64,000 bases of DNA from Paraburkholderia lycopersici (GTDB lineage: Bacteria > Pseudomonadota > Gammaproteobacteria > Burkholderiales > Burkholderiaceae): assembly GCF_900096975.1 (NCBI RefSeq), contig NZ_FMYQ01000004.1, positions 62,001 to 126,000 of the forward strand, written 5' to 3'. The translations under genes were made by a program, and so were the position numbers. Below the pieces are notes generated by a model that was not told where the DNA came from, ran no database searches, and saw only the letters and a list, made by a program, of their open reading frames with translations. Numbering within the stretch: the first letter of the stretch is position 1; each line of letters begins with the position of its first letter. Shown here in pieces: positions 8,265 to 16,546 of this stretch.

Positions 8265-9158
8265 ATGAACCAGTACGAACCAGGGCGCGGCATTGCGCTT
8301 TCAGTGGGGGCCTCGGCGTTGTTCGCGCTGATGTCGGCCTATACGCTGCTGCTCGCGCCGCTCGGCGGTCTCGATATTTTCGCGTGGCGCGTGATCTGGA
8401 CCGCGCCCGGAGCGTTGGCCCTGCTGGTGCTGCGCAAGCGCGCGCCGCAACTGCGCGCGCTCCTCGCGCGCATGGTGAGCGAGCCGCGCACCGCGCTCGC
8501 GCTGGCGGCGAGCGCGGCGCTGCTCGGCTCGCAGCTCTGGGTGTTTCTGTGGGCGCCGCTGCACGGGCGCATGCTGGAAGTGTCGCTGGGCTATTTCCTG
8601 CTGCCGCTCATCATGGTGCTCGTGGGCCGCTTCTACTATCACGAGCGCCTCGAACTGCTGCAATGGCTCGCCGTGGCGTGCGCGGCCGTGGGCGTGGCGC
8701 ACGAACTGTGGGCCACGCACGCCTTCTCGTGGCCTACGCTGCTCGTCGCGCTTGGCTATCCGCCGTATTTCGTGCTGCGCCGCAAGATTCACGCCGATTC
8801 GCTCGTTATTTTCGCCGTGGAAATGTTGCTGCTCATGCCGGTGGCGGTCATCGAGGCGCGTGCTGGCGGCTCGCTCGCGCTGCTCGACGCGCACAGGTTC
8901 CTCGCCTTCGTGCTGCTGCCGGGACTTGGCGTGCTCAGCACGGCGGCGCTGGCGTCGTACCTGAAGGCGAGCCGGCTGCTGCCGATGGCGCTCTTCGGCA
9001 TCCTCGGCTATGTCGAGCCCGTGCTGCTCGTGCTCGTTTCGGTGACGCTGCTCGGCGAGCACCTCGGCGCGCGCCAGCTCGCGACCTACGTGCCGATCTG
9101 GCTGGCCGTCGCGCTCACGGCCGTACACGGCGCGCGGCTCGTGCGGTTCGGGCGCTGA
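8265..9158 (+). CDS. rarD: RarD-type EamA family permease
   Basis: Inner-membrane DMT-superfamily transporter of the RarD subfamily (chloramphenicol-sensitive protein); substrate unknown. The 297 residues hold about ten hydrophobic segments in two EamA repeats. The family start GIALSVGASALFALMSAYT is clear, followed by DIFAWRVIWTAPG, LEVSLGYFLLPL and YVEPVLLVLVSV. The ATG at 8265 lies 13 codons before TM1; a GTG at 8259 is an alternative. It stands alone and converges on the Mpo1-like gene 18 bases downstream. Confidence 0.87.
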   Translation: MNQYEPGRGIALSVGASALFALMSAYTLLLAPLGGLDIFAWRVIWTAPGALALLVLRKRAPQLRALLARMVSEPRTALALAASAALLGSQLWVFLWAPLHGRMLEVSLGYFLLPLIMVLVGRFYYHERLELLQWLAVACAAVGVAHELWATHAFSWPTLLVALGYPPYFVLRRKIHADSLVIFAVEMLLLMPVAVIEARAGGSLALLDAHRFLAFVLLPGLGVLSTAALASYLKASRLLPMALFGILGYVEPVLLVLVSVTLLGEHLGARQLATYVPIWLAVALTAVHGARLVRFGR

Positions 9159-9176
9159 AGCTGCCGCCGCCGCCGC

Positions 9177-9716
9177 TTACTGCCGCGCTTCCCGCCCGCG
9201 CGGCGGATTGATGCGCGTGGGACCCACCTTCGACTCGATCGCCGCGCGCAATTCAGGCCGCCAACCGATTCTGAACAACGCCTCGGCGAGCACGAAGAGC
9301 GGGCCGATCATGAGGCCGATCAGATCGTCGACGAAAGCGGGCTTGCGATGTTCCCACGCGATATGCCCGACGAACTGGAAGATCCAGCCGACCACGAACA
9401 GCGCCGCGCCGCCGCCCAGCCATACCGCGGTACCTTGCTGCGCGAGCCACGCGCCGAAGGCCACGCACGCGACGGAGACGATCGCCATCATGAGGCCGAG
9501 GGGCACGTCCAGCACGAGGTAGTAAATCGTGGCGGCGCCGAACAGCAGCCAGGCCGGCGAGACGGAAACCGGCAGCCCCGGCGCGATGACGGGACGCGAG
9601 AGCAGCACGGCGAGCGCGAGCACGATGAGCGGAATGCCGATGAAATGGGTGCCGATGTTGCGCGTGTCGCGGTGGTAGGCCGCGTATTGGGTGAGTTGCC
9701 CGGTCAGGTTTCTCAT
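9177..9716 (-). CDS. Mpo1-like (DUF962) membrane protein
   Basis: 179 residues, about five hydrophobic segments. It belongs to the DUF962/YGL010w group named after yeast Mpo1, an Fe(II)-dependent dioxygenase that shortens 2-hydroxy fatty acids. The expected histidine motifs are visible: YHRDTRNIGTHFIGIP near the N-terminus and FQFVGHIAWEHRKPAF near residue 115-130, followed by DDLIGLMIGPLF. The bacterial role is not established; alpha-oxidation of hydroxylated fatty acids is an inference from yeast. The gene is monocistronic, and its start ATG (9714-9716) has a GGAG-type site upstream (minus strand). Confidence 0.85.
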   Translation of the reverse strand: MRNLTGQLTQYAAYHRDTRNIGTHFIGIPLIVLALAVLLSRPVIAPGLPVSVSPAWLLFGAATIYYLVLDVPLGLMMAIVSVACVAFGAWLAQQGTAVWLGGGAALFVVGWIFQFVGHIAWEHRKPAFVDDLIGLMIGPLFVLAEALFRIGWRPELRAAIESKVGPTRINPPRGREARQ

Positions 9717-9847
9717 GAGTGCTCCTCCGTCTCCAAAATCATTATGATCGTCGGGCTCATGCGCGCAAACCTTCGGCTAGCCGACAATTGCGCCGATTTG
9801 TGTCCCGAGCGGGCGCTTGCTCGGGCCCGTCTGCTTCCCAGGCGACG

Positions 9848-10169
9848 ATGATTCCACGTTCCGCTTTGCCGCTTGCCGCCACAACGGCCGCCACAACGGC
9901 CGCCACAACGGCCGCCAATTCGCCGTCTGCCGCCGCGCTCGAACGCAGCGCGTGGTTTCGCGGCGCGCCTGAGCCGTTGCGGGAGGCTTTGCGCGCGGCC
10001 GGGCGCCGCGTGATTACCGTGCCGCAGGAAGATCTCGCGCTGATGCTCGCGCTCTCGCGGCAGACGGTGAACCAGATCCTGCGCCAGTTCGAGCGCGAGG
10101 GGGGGCGCACTGCACTACGGCGAGATCGAGATCGTCGACGGCGGCCGGTTGTCGGCCCGTGCGCAGTGA
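9848..10169 (+). pseudogene. Crp/Fnr family regulator, internally deleted and frameshifted remnant
   Basis: The first part reads like the N-terminus of a Crp-type regulator (ALERSAWFRGAPEPLREAL). It then jumps directly to the C-terminal winged helix (VPQEDLALMLALSRQTVNQI), so the beta-barrel and dimer helix, about 130 residues, are missing. A run of seven G at 10099-10105 shifts the frame; with six G the tail reads ALHYGEIEIVDGGRLSARAQ and stops at 10167-10169, as in intact family members. The start is preceded by low-complexity TTAA repeats. The frameshift could be a sequencing error, but the deletion would remain. I infer a dead gene; a short HTH-only protein is less likely. Confidence 0.75.
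9875..9916 (+). repeat. 12-bp tandem repeat, 3.5 copies
   Basis: Unit GCCGCCACAACG repeated three times plus a final GCCGCC, encoding Thr-Thr-Ala-Ala repeats near the start of the broken Crp-like gene. Consistent with slipped-strand expansion. Confidence 0.95.
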
Positions 10170-10346
10170 GAGGTCATGTTAGGCTGCAACGTGCATGCAC
10201 ATCGATCGATATTGACCGTTTGCATCAACGTAAAGTCGCGCATTCCAGTGCCGCATTGCAGCCGCTTCGCGTTTGCGCCGACAATGACGCCGGTCCGCCG
10301 CCCCGCCGCGTCGCCTTTTTCCCCCTAGCCTGGCCCATACCGCTTC

Positions 10347-10988
10347 ATGAACGACCGCGTCGTAGCCGCCTTCGACTTCGATGGCACCATCACCACGTCC
10401 GATAGCTTTCGCGCCTTCATGCTCGACGCCGCCGGCCCGGCGCGCTTCGCCGCGGCCGCGTTGCGCTGCCTGCCCTGGCTCGCCGGCGTCCCGCTTGGCT
10501 GGGCGCCGCGCGGACCGACCAAGGCCCGCTTCCTGTACGCGGCGATGGGACCGGTGCGGCGCGAGGTGCTCGAAGCCGCGGCGCGGCGCTTCGTCGAGCG
10601 CCGCCTGCCCACGCTGCTGCGCCCCGAGATGCTCGCGCGCGTGGCCGAACACCAGGCGCTCGGGCACGAGGTCGTGCTCGTGAGCGCGTCGCCGTCGATC
10701 TATCTGCGCATGTGGGCGAGGACGATCGGCATCGGCACCGTGCTCGCAAGCGAACTCGAATGGCGCGATGGCGCGTACACGGGCCATCTCGCGGGCGACA
10801 ACTGCTGGGGGCCGGAGAAAGAAGCGCGGCTGCGCGCGTGGTGGGGGGAAAACGCGCCCGCCACGCTCTACGCTTACGGCGACAGCCGCGGTGATCGCGA
10901 AATGGCGGCGCTTGCGCAATACGCATGGATACGCGGCGAGTCGGCGCTGCCGCCGCTTGCGGCGGCGGGCGGCTTCGGCGCGGCGTGA
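10347..10988 (+). CDS. HAD-IB family hydrolase (SerB/PgpC-like phosphatase)
   Basis: 213-residue haloacid-dehalogenase-superfamily phosphatase, subfamily IB. Motif I is DFDGT (D10 nucleophile, D12 acid/base), motif II VLVSASPS, and motif IV YGDSRGDREM. A mostly helical cap lies between motifs I and II. Members include phosphoserine and phosphatidylglycerophosphate phosphatases; the substrate cannot be told from sequence. It is annotated in relatives as a HAD-IB hydrolase next to unrelated genes. The ATG at 10347 sits nine codons before the nucleophile, as usual. Confidence 0.88.
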   Translation: MNDRVVAAFDFDGTITTSDSFRAFMLDAAGPARFAAAALRCLPWLAGVPLGWAPRGPTKARFLYAAMGPVRREVLEAAARRFVERRLPTLLRPEMLARVAEHQALGHEVVLVSASPSIYLRMWARTIGIGTVLASELEWRDGAYTGHLAGDNCWGPEKEARLRAWWGENAPATLYAYGDSRGDREMAALAQYAWIRGESALPPLAAAGGFGAA

Positions 10989-11144
10989 AACGCTGCACCG
11001 CCACGGGATCGACGCTACCCTGCGGCTGCACGCCCCCCTTCGCGCACCCGAATCCCGAGGACATGCGCCTGGCGCAAGAGCGAAGCCTGGCGCAAGAGCG
11101 AAGGCAAGCCGTTCCGAAGCGCGCGCCGCTGCTCGCGGCGGCGC

Positions 11145-11405
11145 TCAGTTGAACGGGTTGTCGACGACGCCGGGTTTCTGGTCAGGCTCGTCGGCGACCC
11201 TGGCCGGCAGATGCGGGTCGGCCTGCAGCTTCTTGACGATGTCGTCGAGCGCCGCCTTCAGCGCCAGCGCGGCCGCGAGCCCGCGCTTGTCGCGCGTGAG
11301 TTCGAGCGTGCCGGCGAGCGTCACGCGCGTCGTGCCGTTCGTGAGGGTGAGCGCATCGCCCTGCACATTCAGAACGTCGTTGTCGTTTGCGTATGCGTCG
11401 AACAC
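11145..11405 (-). CDS. Small conserved hypothetical protein
   Basis: 86 residues, not recognised. It begins MFDAYANDNDVLNVQGDALT, followed by a short beta-rich stretch (LTNGTTRVTLAGTLELTRD) and an alanine/leucine helix (AALALKAALDDIVKKLQAD), and ends with a proline-rich tail. No signal peptide or membrane segment. The minus strand has GAAGGAGGATCAAAGG just upstream of the ATG at 11403-11405, a strong ribosome binding site, which supports a real gene. Confidence 0.7.
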   Translation of the reverse strand: MFDAYANDNDVLNVQGDALTLTNGTTRVTLAGTLELTRDKRGLAAALALKAALDDIVKKLQADPHLPARVADEPDQKPGVVDNPFN

Positions 11406-11732
11406 CTTTGATCCTCCTTCTCTCCGACTGGGCCGTGCGGCGCAAGCCTTACGCGCCCGATGGCGTGGCCCGGATTATAGAAAAGAAAACCGCGCGCCAC
11501 ACGAGGTAATCCTTTCATCGATTCCTGCTCGTCGCCTCCGCTTTTCTGCCTCCGTTTGCGGTGGTTCTGTCGGCCCGATACGATCCGCTTGCATGGCCGC
11601 CGGACGCCGGGCCGTAATTGCGAAGGATGTCAAAACGACACGAAGAGAAGGGAATTTCTCGCTGGCTGCACCCCCCGCTTCCGCCGACCTGCGCCGCCGC
11701 CCGCCGCGAGAGGCAACCCGCCGACCGCGTGC
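11406..11732. other. Intergenic region
   Basis: 327 bases between two minus-strand genes. An AT-richer patch at about 11475-11515 (TATAGAAAAGAAAACC on the plus strand) may hold the promoter of the 86-residue protein. I see no gene or strong hairpin. Confidence 0.4.
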
Positions 11733-12521
11733 TTACCAGCCCCACTTGCTCACGGCGAAGCCACGGCCGTTGAACGAAACCTTTTCCTTGGCCGCCACGT
11801 TTTCCGGGATGCCCGGAAACGCAATGCCGCTCTGCGCTTCGAGTTCTCGCACCGAGCGCACGTCGTAGCGATCGACGGCCGTGTTGTCCGCGACGATCGC
11901 GAACGCGAGCTGCTGCGACGGCACGTACACCACCTTAAAAATCTGCGTCGGCACGAGCACGCGTGTGCTGCCGATGGTCTGCAGTTGCGCGCCCGCAAAG
12001 AGCGGTCCGGTCACGACATAGGCATCGCCATATTGCATGGCTAGCTTGCGCACCGCGGTTTCGATGTGAGCCCACAGGCGCTGGTTGTTGTCGCGGTTCT
12101 GGGGAACGATGTTGGCCAGTGAAAACGATTCCGCCATTGCCTGCGCATTCCAGCGGTTGCCCGCGGGGCTCATGTGGCCGCGGTCGAAACCGCTGCGCTT
12201 GTAGTCGGCGAGCGTCGCGCCTTCGCCCTCGGGCAGGCGGTCGTCCTCGAAGAAGCGGTTCGTGCGCGTCATGTCCTTCGCGGCTTCGAGGTGATCGCGC
12301 GTGAGATGCTCCGCAGACCACAGCGGCCCGTGCGTGATGCCCGAATGCAGCACGACGAAATCCGAATAGCAGAGCATGCGCGTCTTCGGCGTCATGCGCT
12401 GGTTCGTGAGCGTCGGGAACTGGCCGTCGGGGACGAATTGCGAACAGGCCGGCGCAGCGTACGCGTGGCTCGCGGCGGCGAGCAGCAGGGAAGAGATCAG
12501 CGAGGCAAACAGCTTCTTCAT
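11733..12521 (-). CDS. Secreted DNA/RNA non-specific endonuclease (NUC family)
   Basis: 262-residue extracytoplasmic nuclease of the Serratia-nuclease (beta-beta-alpha metal) family. The N-terminus MKKLFASLISSLLLAAASHA is a signal peptide with likely cleavage after AYA (residue 22). The catalytic motif DRGHM is at 113-117 (H116 general base) and is followed by SPAGNRWN and ANIVPQNRDNNQRLW, which carries the metal-binding asparagine. The ATG at 12519-12521 was chosen because the signal peptide begins there. It is likely periplasmic or secreted and used for nucleic-acid scavenging or defence; role inferred. Confidence 0.9.
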   Translation of the reverse strand: MKKLFASLISSLLLAAASHAYAAPACSQFVPDGQFPTLTNQRMTPKTRMLCYSDFVVLHSGITHGPLWSAEHLTRDHLEAAKDMTRTNRFFEDDRLPEGEGATLADYKRSGFDRGHMSPAGNRWNAQAMAESFSLANIVPQNRDNNQRLWAHIETAVRKLAMQYGDAYVVTGPLFAGAQLQTIGSTRVLVPTQIFKVVYVPSQQLAFAIVADNTAVDRYDVRSVRELEAQSGIAFPGIPENVAAKEKVSFNGRGFAVSKWGW

Positions 12522-12602
12522 CGGGAGGACTGGCGGGACTTGGGGTGGAATCGGGGGCTGAAAGTATAGCGGGCGGCATGAGGGCATCGATGAGCGCCGC
12601 GC

Positions 12603-12639
12603 AAAAAAAACGCGCGCCCGCCGGATGGGCGGGCGCGCG
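12603..12639 (-). terminator. Strong rho-independent terminator (minus strand)
   Basis: A 12-bp GC stem (CGCGCGCCCGCC with its complement) and 4-base loop, followed on the minus strand by eight T. It lies downstream of the 119-residue gene at 12810-13169 and upstream of the nuclease gene, and so separates the two. Confidence 0.88.
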
Positions 12640-12809
12640 AGGCAAGGCGCAAGCAGATGCGGAAGCGATGAGCGCGGCAGCGTTGCGTTGCTGCGCGGGA
12701 AGCGGGGTGGCAAATGGAGCCGCCCGCAGTCAATAGATCGTCAATTCAAAGGATCAATTCAAAATCGATTCGAGGTCAACAAAGAATCAAGTCGCGAGCT
12801 GAACTCGGG

Positions 12810-13169
12810 TCAGCCTGCAAAAAGCGAGTGTTCGGCGCGGACAAGCTGGCGGTCCACAGCCTGGAGGCGCCATTGGCCCTCCATCGGCGAGTGCGACGAT
12901 TCGCACGACCACGTAGCGTCGCCGTGTGCGGAACTGATTTCCTGACGACGGTTCACATGCAGGCCACGTAGCGTGCACAGCGGCTCGTTTTCGAGCGGCG
13001 CACATAGCGACGTGACACCATTCACGTCGCGCAATTCACCCCATTCCGGCAGATCGATCCCATCGTGAGACTCGCGGGACCAGCGTTGCTGATCGGTGTC
13101 GAGCCAGAGCACTGCATAGTCATGATTGACGGTCGGATCGGAACCGTTGATCAGGATCGTAAGTCGCAT
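12810..13169 (-). CDS. Hypothetical protein, 119 residues
   Basis: Not recognised. The chosen start (ATG 13167-13169, GGAG eight bases upstream on the minus strand) gives MRLTILINGSDPTVNHDYAV. The sequence is acidic and tryptophan-rich (ATWSCESS, PMEGQWRLQ, QQRWSRES), with no signal peptide, membrane segment or catalytic motif seen. G+C content is lower than its neighbours, which hints at more recent acquisition. A strong terminator lies about 170 bases downstream. Confidence 0.6.
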   Translation of the reverse strand: MRLTILINGSDPTVNHDYAVLWLDTDQQRWSRESHDGIDLPEWGELRDVNGVTSLCAPLENEPLCTLRGLHVNRRQEISSAHGDATWSCESSHSPMEGQWRLQAVDRQLVRAEHSLFAG

Positions 13170-13355
13170 GGCATCTCCGCAAAAATTGATCGGGCGCGTC
13201 GGCAATTTCAAAGTCTAGGACGTGTATGCATACGCGCAAGCGGTTCGTGCAGGACAGATCGTCGCGCGCACGCGGCTTACCCGCACCGACCCTGTTTATG
13301 GCCGTGTAAACCCGGGCGCCGCCCGGTCCGCTATCGGCGAGATTGAAAATCACAA

Positions 13356-13384
13356 TTGGGAACGCAAACGCCACAACCTAGATT
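13356..13384 (+). promoter_or_regulatory. Candidate promoter of the rubrerythrin gene
   Basis: TTGGGA (13356-13361), 17-base spacer, TAGATT (13379-13384). It lies in the 308-base gap between divergent genes, about 85 bases before the rubrerythrin ATG. Confidence 0.5.
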
Positions 13385-13477
13385 GATAGTGCGGCGAAGT
13401 GTTCCGTGCATGCTGCAGCGCACGAGCGAATTGCGTCGCGTCCCCACATATATCAGGTCGAAACGATGGAGGCACAG

Positions 13478-13900
13478 ATGTCACAGCTAAAGGGCTCGAA
13501 GACGGAACAGAACCTCAAGGATGCATTCGCCGGCGAATCGCAGGCCAACCGCCGTTACCTGTATTTCGCAGCCAAGGCCGACGTGGAAGGACAGAACGAC
13601 GTCGCGGCGCTGTTTCGCTCGACGGCCGAGGGCGAAACCGGCCACGCGCACGGCCACCTCGAATATCTGGAAGCGGTCGGCGACCCGGCAACCGGTCTGC
13701 CTTTCGGCACGTCGCGGCTGAATCTGCAAGCGGCGATTGCGGGCGAGACGCACGAATACACCGACATGTATCCCGGCATGGCCAAGGTCGCGCGCGAAGA
13801 AGGCTTCGACGAAATCGCGAACTGGTTCGAGACGCTGGCGAAGGCGGAGCGCAGCCACGCCAACCGTTATTCGAAGGCGCTGGAAGTGCTGGCGGACTGA
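13478..13900 (+). CDS. Rubrerythrin-family diiron protein (no rubredoxin domain)
   Basis: 140-residue ferritin-like four-helix protein. Diiron ligands are expected in [38 protein letters not shown] and [10 protein letters not shown], which carry the Glu and ExxH signatures of rubrerythrins. There is no CxxC rubredoxin tail, so it needs an external electron donor. Rubrerythrins act as peroxidases in the cytoplasm. The start ATG at 13478 has GGAGG at 13468-13472; an in-frame ATG at 13466 is too close to that site. It precedes a GlpC-like Fe-S protein and DUF3501, a recurring trio in proteobacteria. Confidence 0.9.
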   Translation: MSQLKGSKTEQNLKDAFAGESQANRRYLYFAAKADVEGQNDVAALFRSTAEGETGHAHGHLEYLEAVGDPATGLPFGTSRLNLQAAIAGETHEYTDMYPGMAKVAREEGFDEIANWFETLAKAERSHANRYSKALEVLAD

Positions 13901-14025
13901 GCATCGCCGCGTGCCTCCCGGCACGGGCACACGACGCGCGCGCATTTTCTCGCGGGCCGGACACGACCCGGCGCGCGCACGCGCGCGTATAGTCGATAAG
14001 CCGATAAATAGAAGAAGGAGACGTC

Positions 14026-15363
14026 ATGCCCCACAAGGAAGGCAGTCTCGAAGCCCCTACGCGCCATCCGCTCGACTGGCGCTCCGAAGCGTTTTACGAC
14101 CAGGCCCAGCTCGACGCGGAACTGGCGCGCGTATTCGACATCTGCGCGGGTTGCCGCCGCTGCGTATCGCTATGCGGCGCATTTCCGGCGCTCTTCGATC
14201 TCGTCGACGAAACCGATACGGGCGAAGCGCACGACGTCGACACGGCGTCTTACGGCAAAGTGGTCGATCAGTGCTATCTGTGCGACCTCTGCTATATGAC
14301 GAAGTGCCCCTATGTGCCGCCGCATCCGTGGAATGTGGACTTTCCGCACCTCATGCTGCGCGCGAAGGCCGCTCACTATCGCAAGGGTGAAGTCAAGCTG
14401 CGCGACCGCGTGCTCTCCAACACCGATGCGCTCGGCCAGCTCGCCGGCATTCCCGTCGTCACACAAACGGTCAACGCGGTCAATCACACGAAGGCGATGC
14501 GCGGCGCGATGGAAGACATGCTGGGCGTCGATCGCACAGCGTGGCTGCCCGATTTCGCCGCGCACAAGTTCCGTAACGCCGCGAAACGTGCCGCGGCGAG
14601 CGAGGTGCGAGACGGCGAACGCACGCCGGGCAAGGTCGCGATTTACGCGACCTGCTACGTGAATTTCAACGAGCCGGGCATCGGACACGATCTGCTCGCG
14701 GTGCTCGACCACAACGAGATTCCCTACGAACTGGTGAAGAGCGAATGGTGCTGCGGCATGCCGCTGCTGGAGCAGGGCAATCTGGAGGGCGTCGCGCACA
14801 AGCAGGCGCAGAACATGCCGATGCTCGCACGCTATGCGCGCGAAGGCTACGCCCTGATCGGCGCGGTGCCGAGCTGCGTGCTCATGTACAAGCACGAACT
14901 GCCGCTGATGTTCCCCGACGACGCCAACACCCGGGCCGTGAGCGATGCGTTCTGGGACCCGTTCGAGTACCTCGTGGCGCGCCATCGCGATGGCCTGCTC
15001 AAGACGGACTTCCGCGCGCCGCTCGGCAACGTGTCGTATCACGTGCCGTGTCATGCGCGCGTGCAAAACATTGGCCGCAAAACCTTCGACCTGCTCTCGC
15101 TCGTGCCCGACACCAAAGTCACCGTGGTCGAACGCTGCTCCGGCCATGCGGGCACGTTCGGCGTGAAGAAGGAATTCCACGCCATGTCGATGAAGATCGG
15201 CACGCCCGTGTTCAAGCTGATGGGTCAGGCCGAGCCGAACTTCATTTCCTCCGACTGCCAGCTCGCGGGCCATCACATCGCGCAGGGCATCGCGGAAAAC
15301 CACCTCGGCGAGCCGCCGCTCGCTCACCCCATCACCTTGCTGCGCCGCGCCTATGGCATTTAG
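14026..15363 (+). CDS. GlpC / heterodisulfide reductase-related Fe-S protein
   Basis: 445-residue cytoplasmic electron-transfer protein. Two [4Fe-4S] motifs are near the N-terminus: C40, C43, C46, C50 and C83, C86, C89, C94. Two CCG-type domains follow. The first has SEWCCGMP but ends in PSCVLM rather than CxxC, and the second reads ERCSGHAGT, so a cysteine is replaced. The family resembles GlpC and HdrB/D. Acceptor and donor are unknown; pairing with rubrerythrin suggests it reduces the diiron protein. AAGGAG precedes the ATG, and a TATAGT box at 13988-13993 may give it its own promoter. Confidence 0.88.
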   Translation: MPHKEGSLEAPTRHPLDWRSEAFYDQAQLDAELARVFDICAGCRRCVSLCGAFPALFDLVDETDTGEAHDVDTASYGKVVDQCYLCDLCYMTKCPYVPPHPWNVDFPHLMLRAKAAHYRKGEVKLRDRVLSNTDALGQLAGIPVVTQTVNAVNHTKAMRGAMEDMLGVDRTAWLPDFAAHKFRNAAKRAAASEVRDGERTPGKVAIYATCYVNFNEPGIGHDLLAVLDHNEIPYELVKSEWCCGMPLLEQGNLEGVAHKQAQNMPMLARYAREGYALIGAVPSCVLMYKHELPLMFPDDANTRAVSDAFWDPFEYLVARHRDGLLKTDFRAPLGNVSYHVPCHARVQNIGRKTFDLLSLVPDTKVTVVERCSGHAGTFGVKKEFHAMSMKIGTPVFKLMGQAEPNFISSDCQLAGHHIAQGIAENHLGEPPLAHPITLLRRAYGI

Positions 15364-15399
15364 ACGCCGCCACCACGACACATTCACGAGGCACGACTC

Positions 15400-15981
15400 A
15401 TGACAATCGCGAGAAATTCGCTGTTGACGCTGGAAGCCTACGCCAAGGTGCGGAGCGACATGCGCAAGCGCATTATCGAGCACAAGAAGCAGCGCGTGGT
15501 TTCGCTCGGCAATCACCTCACGTTCCTGTTCGAGGACGAAACCACGATCCGCTACCAGATTCAGGAAATGCTTCACCTCGAAAAGATCTTCGACGAAGAC
15601 GGCATTCGCGGCGAACTCGCGGCGTACCTGCCGCTCGTGCCCGACGGCAGCAACCTGAAGGCGACCATGCAGCTCGAATACGAGAGCGAGATCGAGCGGC
15701 GCGCGGCGCTCGGGCGGCTCATCGGCATCGAGGACAAGGTGTTCGTGCAGGTGGAAGGCGAGCCGCCCGTCTACGCGATAGCCGACGAGGACCTCGAACG
15801 CGAGAACGCCGAAAAGACTTCCGCGGTGCATTTCGTGCGATTCGAACTCACGCCGCGGATGAAAGCGCGCCTGAGCGAAGGCGCGGCGCTCACGATCGGC
15901 TGCGATCACCCGAACTACCGCGTGCCGACGCAGATCATCGACGGCGAGGTGCGCGCCTCGCTTCTCAAGGACCTGGCGTGA
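15400..15981 (+). CDS. DUF3501 family protein
   Basis: 193 residues, soluble, rich in charged residues; recognised as DUF3501 by its N-terminal block (TLEAYAKVRSDMRKRIIEHK) and the EDETTIRYQIQEMLHLEKIF segment. No cysteine cluster or signal peptide. DUF3501 genes habitually follow a rubrerythrin and a heterodisulfide-reductase-like gene, exactly as here (36 bases after the previous stop), so an accessory role in that peroxide-detoxifying unit is likely but unproven. Confidence 0.87.
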   Translation: MTIARNSLLTLEAYAKVRSDMRKRIIEHKKQRVVSLGNHLTFLFEDETTIRYQIQEMLHLEKIFDEDGIRGELAAYLPLVPDGSNLKATMQLEYESEIERRAALGRLIGIEDKVFVQVEGEPPVYAIADEDLERENAEKTSAVHFVRFELTPRMKARLSEGAALTIGCDHPNYRVPTQIIDGEVRASLLKDLA

Positions 15982-15987
15982 CGCGCT

Positions 15988-16452
15988 TTACACATCCTTG
16001 CGGTAGATGACGAAACCCGGCTTCACGGCCACATCGTCGTAAAGACGCATGGCCGTGTGGTTCGTCTCGTGCGTGTGCCAGTACACGCGCGACGAATTCG
16101 ACGCCTTCGCGTGCGCGTACACGGCCTCGATCAGCGCGCGGCCCACGCCCTGGCCGCGCGCGTCTTCCACGGTGAAGAGATCCTGCAGATAGCAGATCGG
16201 CCCTTCCATGATCGTGTTGCGGTGATAGATGAAATGCACGAGGCCGAGCACGCGTTCGCCGCGCAAGGCAATCAACGCATGCATGGGTTCGTAGCCGTCG
16301 AAGAAGCGCGACCATGTCGTACGCGTGATGGGCTCCGGCAACGCGGTCGGACCGAAGCGTCCATAGAAGCGGTTGTAGCCTTCCCAGAGCGGCAGCCAGG
16401 CATCGAAATCGCGTGGCGCGACGGCACGGACCCGAATCGTCGTGTCGGTCAA
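15988..16452 (-). CDS. GNAT family N-acetyltransferase
   Basis: 154-residue acetyl-CoA-dependent transferase. The acetyl-CoA loop is TVEDARGQGVGRAL (R/Q-x-x-G-x-G/A), preceded by the beta strand ICYLQDLF and followed by YWHTHETNHTAMRLYDD. I chose TTG at 16450-16452, with GGGAG at 16460-16464 and a 7-base spacer, giving LTDTTIRVRAVAPRDF; the ATG at 16542 would run into the start of the divergent MocR gene. The substrate is unknown. The adjacent MocR gene diverges from it and may regulate it. Confidence 0.83.
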   Translation of the reverse strand: MTDTTIRVRAVAPRDFDAWLPLWEGYNRFYGRFGPTALPEPITRTTWSRFFDGYEPMHALIALRGERVLGLVHFIYHRNTIMEGPICYLQDLFTVEDARGQGVGRALIEAVYAHAKASNSSRVYWHTHETNHTAMRLYDDVAVKPGFVIYRKDV

Positions 16453-16546
16453 GATCGTTCTCCCAGGTATCGTCAAACCCCCAGCGTAGGCGACTTGTGG
16501 CACCATTGTTAGTCCCACCGAAAATGAAAATAATGGAGCCACGGGT

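Noticed and set aside
9875..9916. CRISPR-like short repeat
   Set aside because: Direct tandem 12-mers with no spacers; simple slippage repeat.
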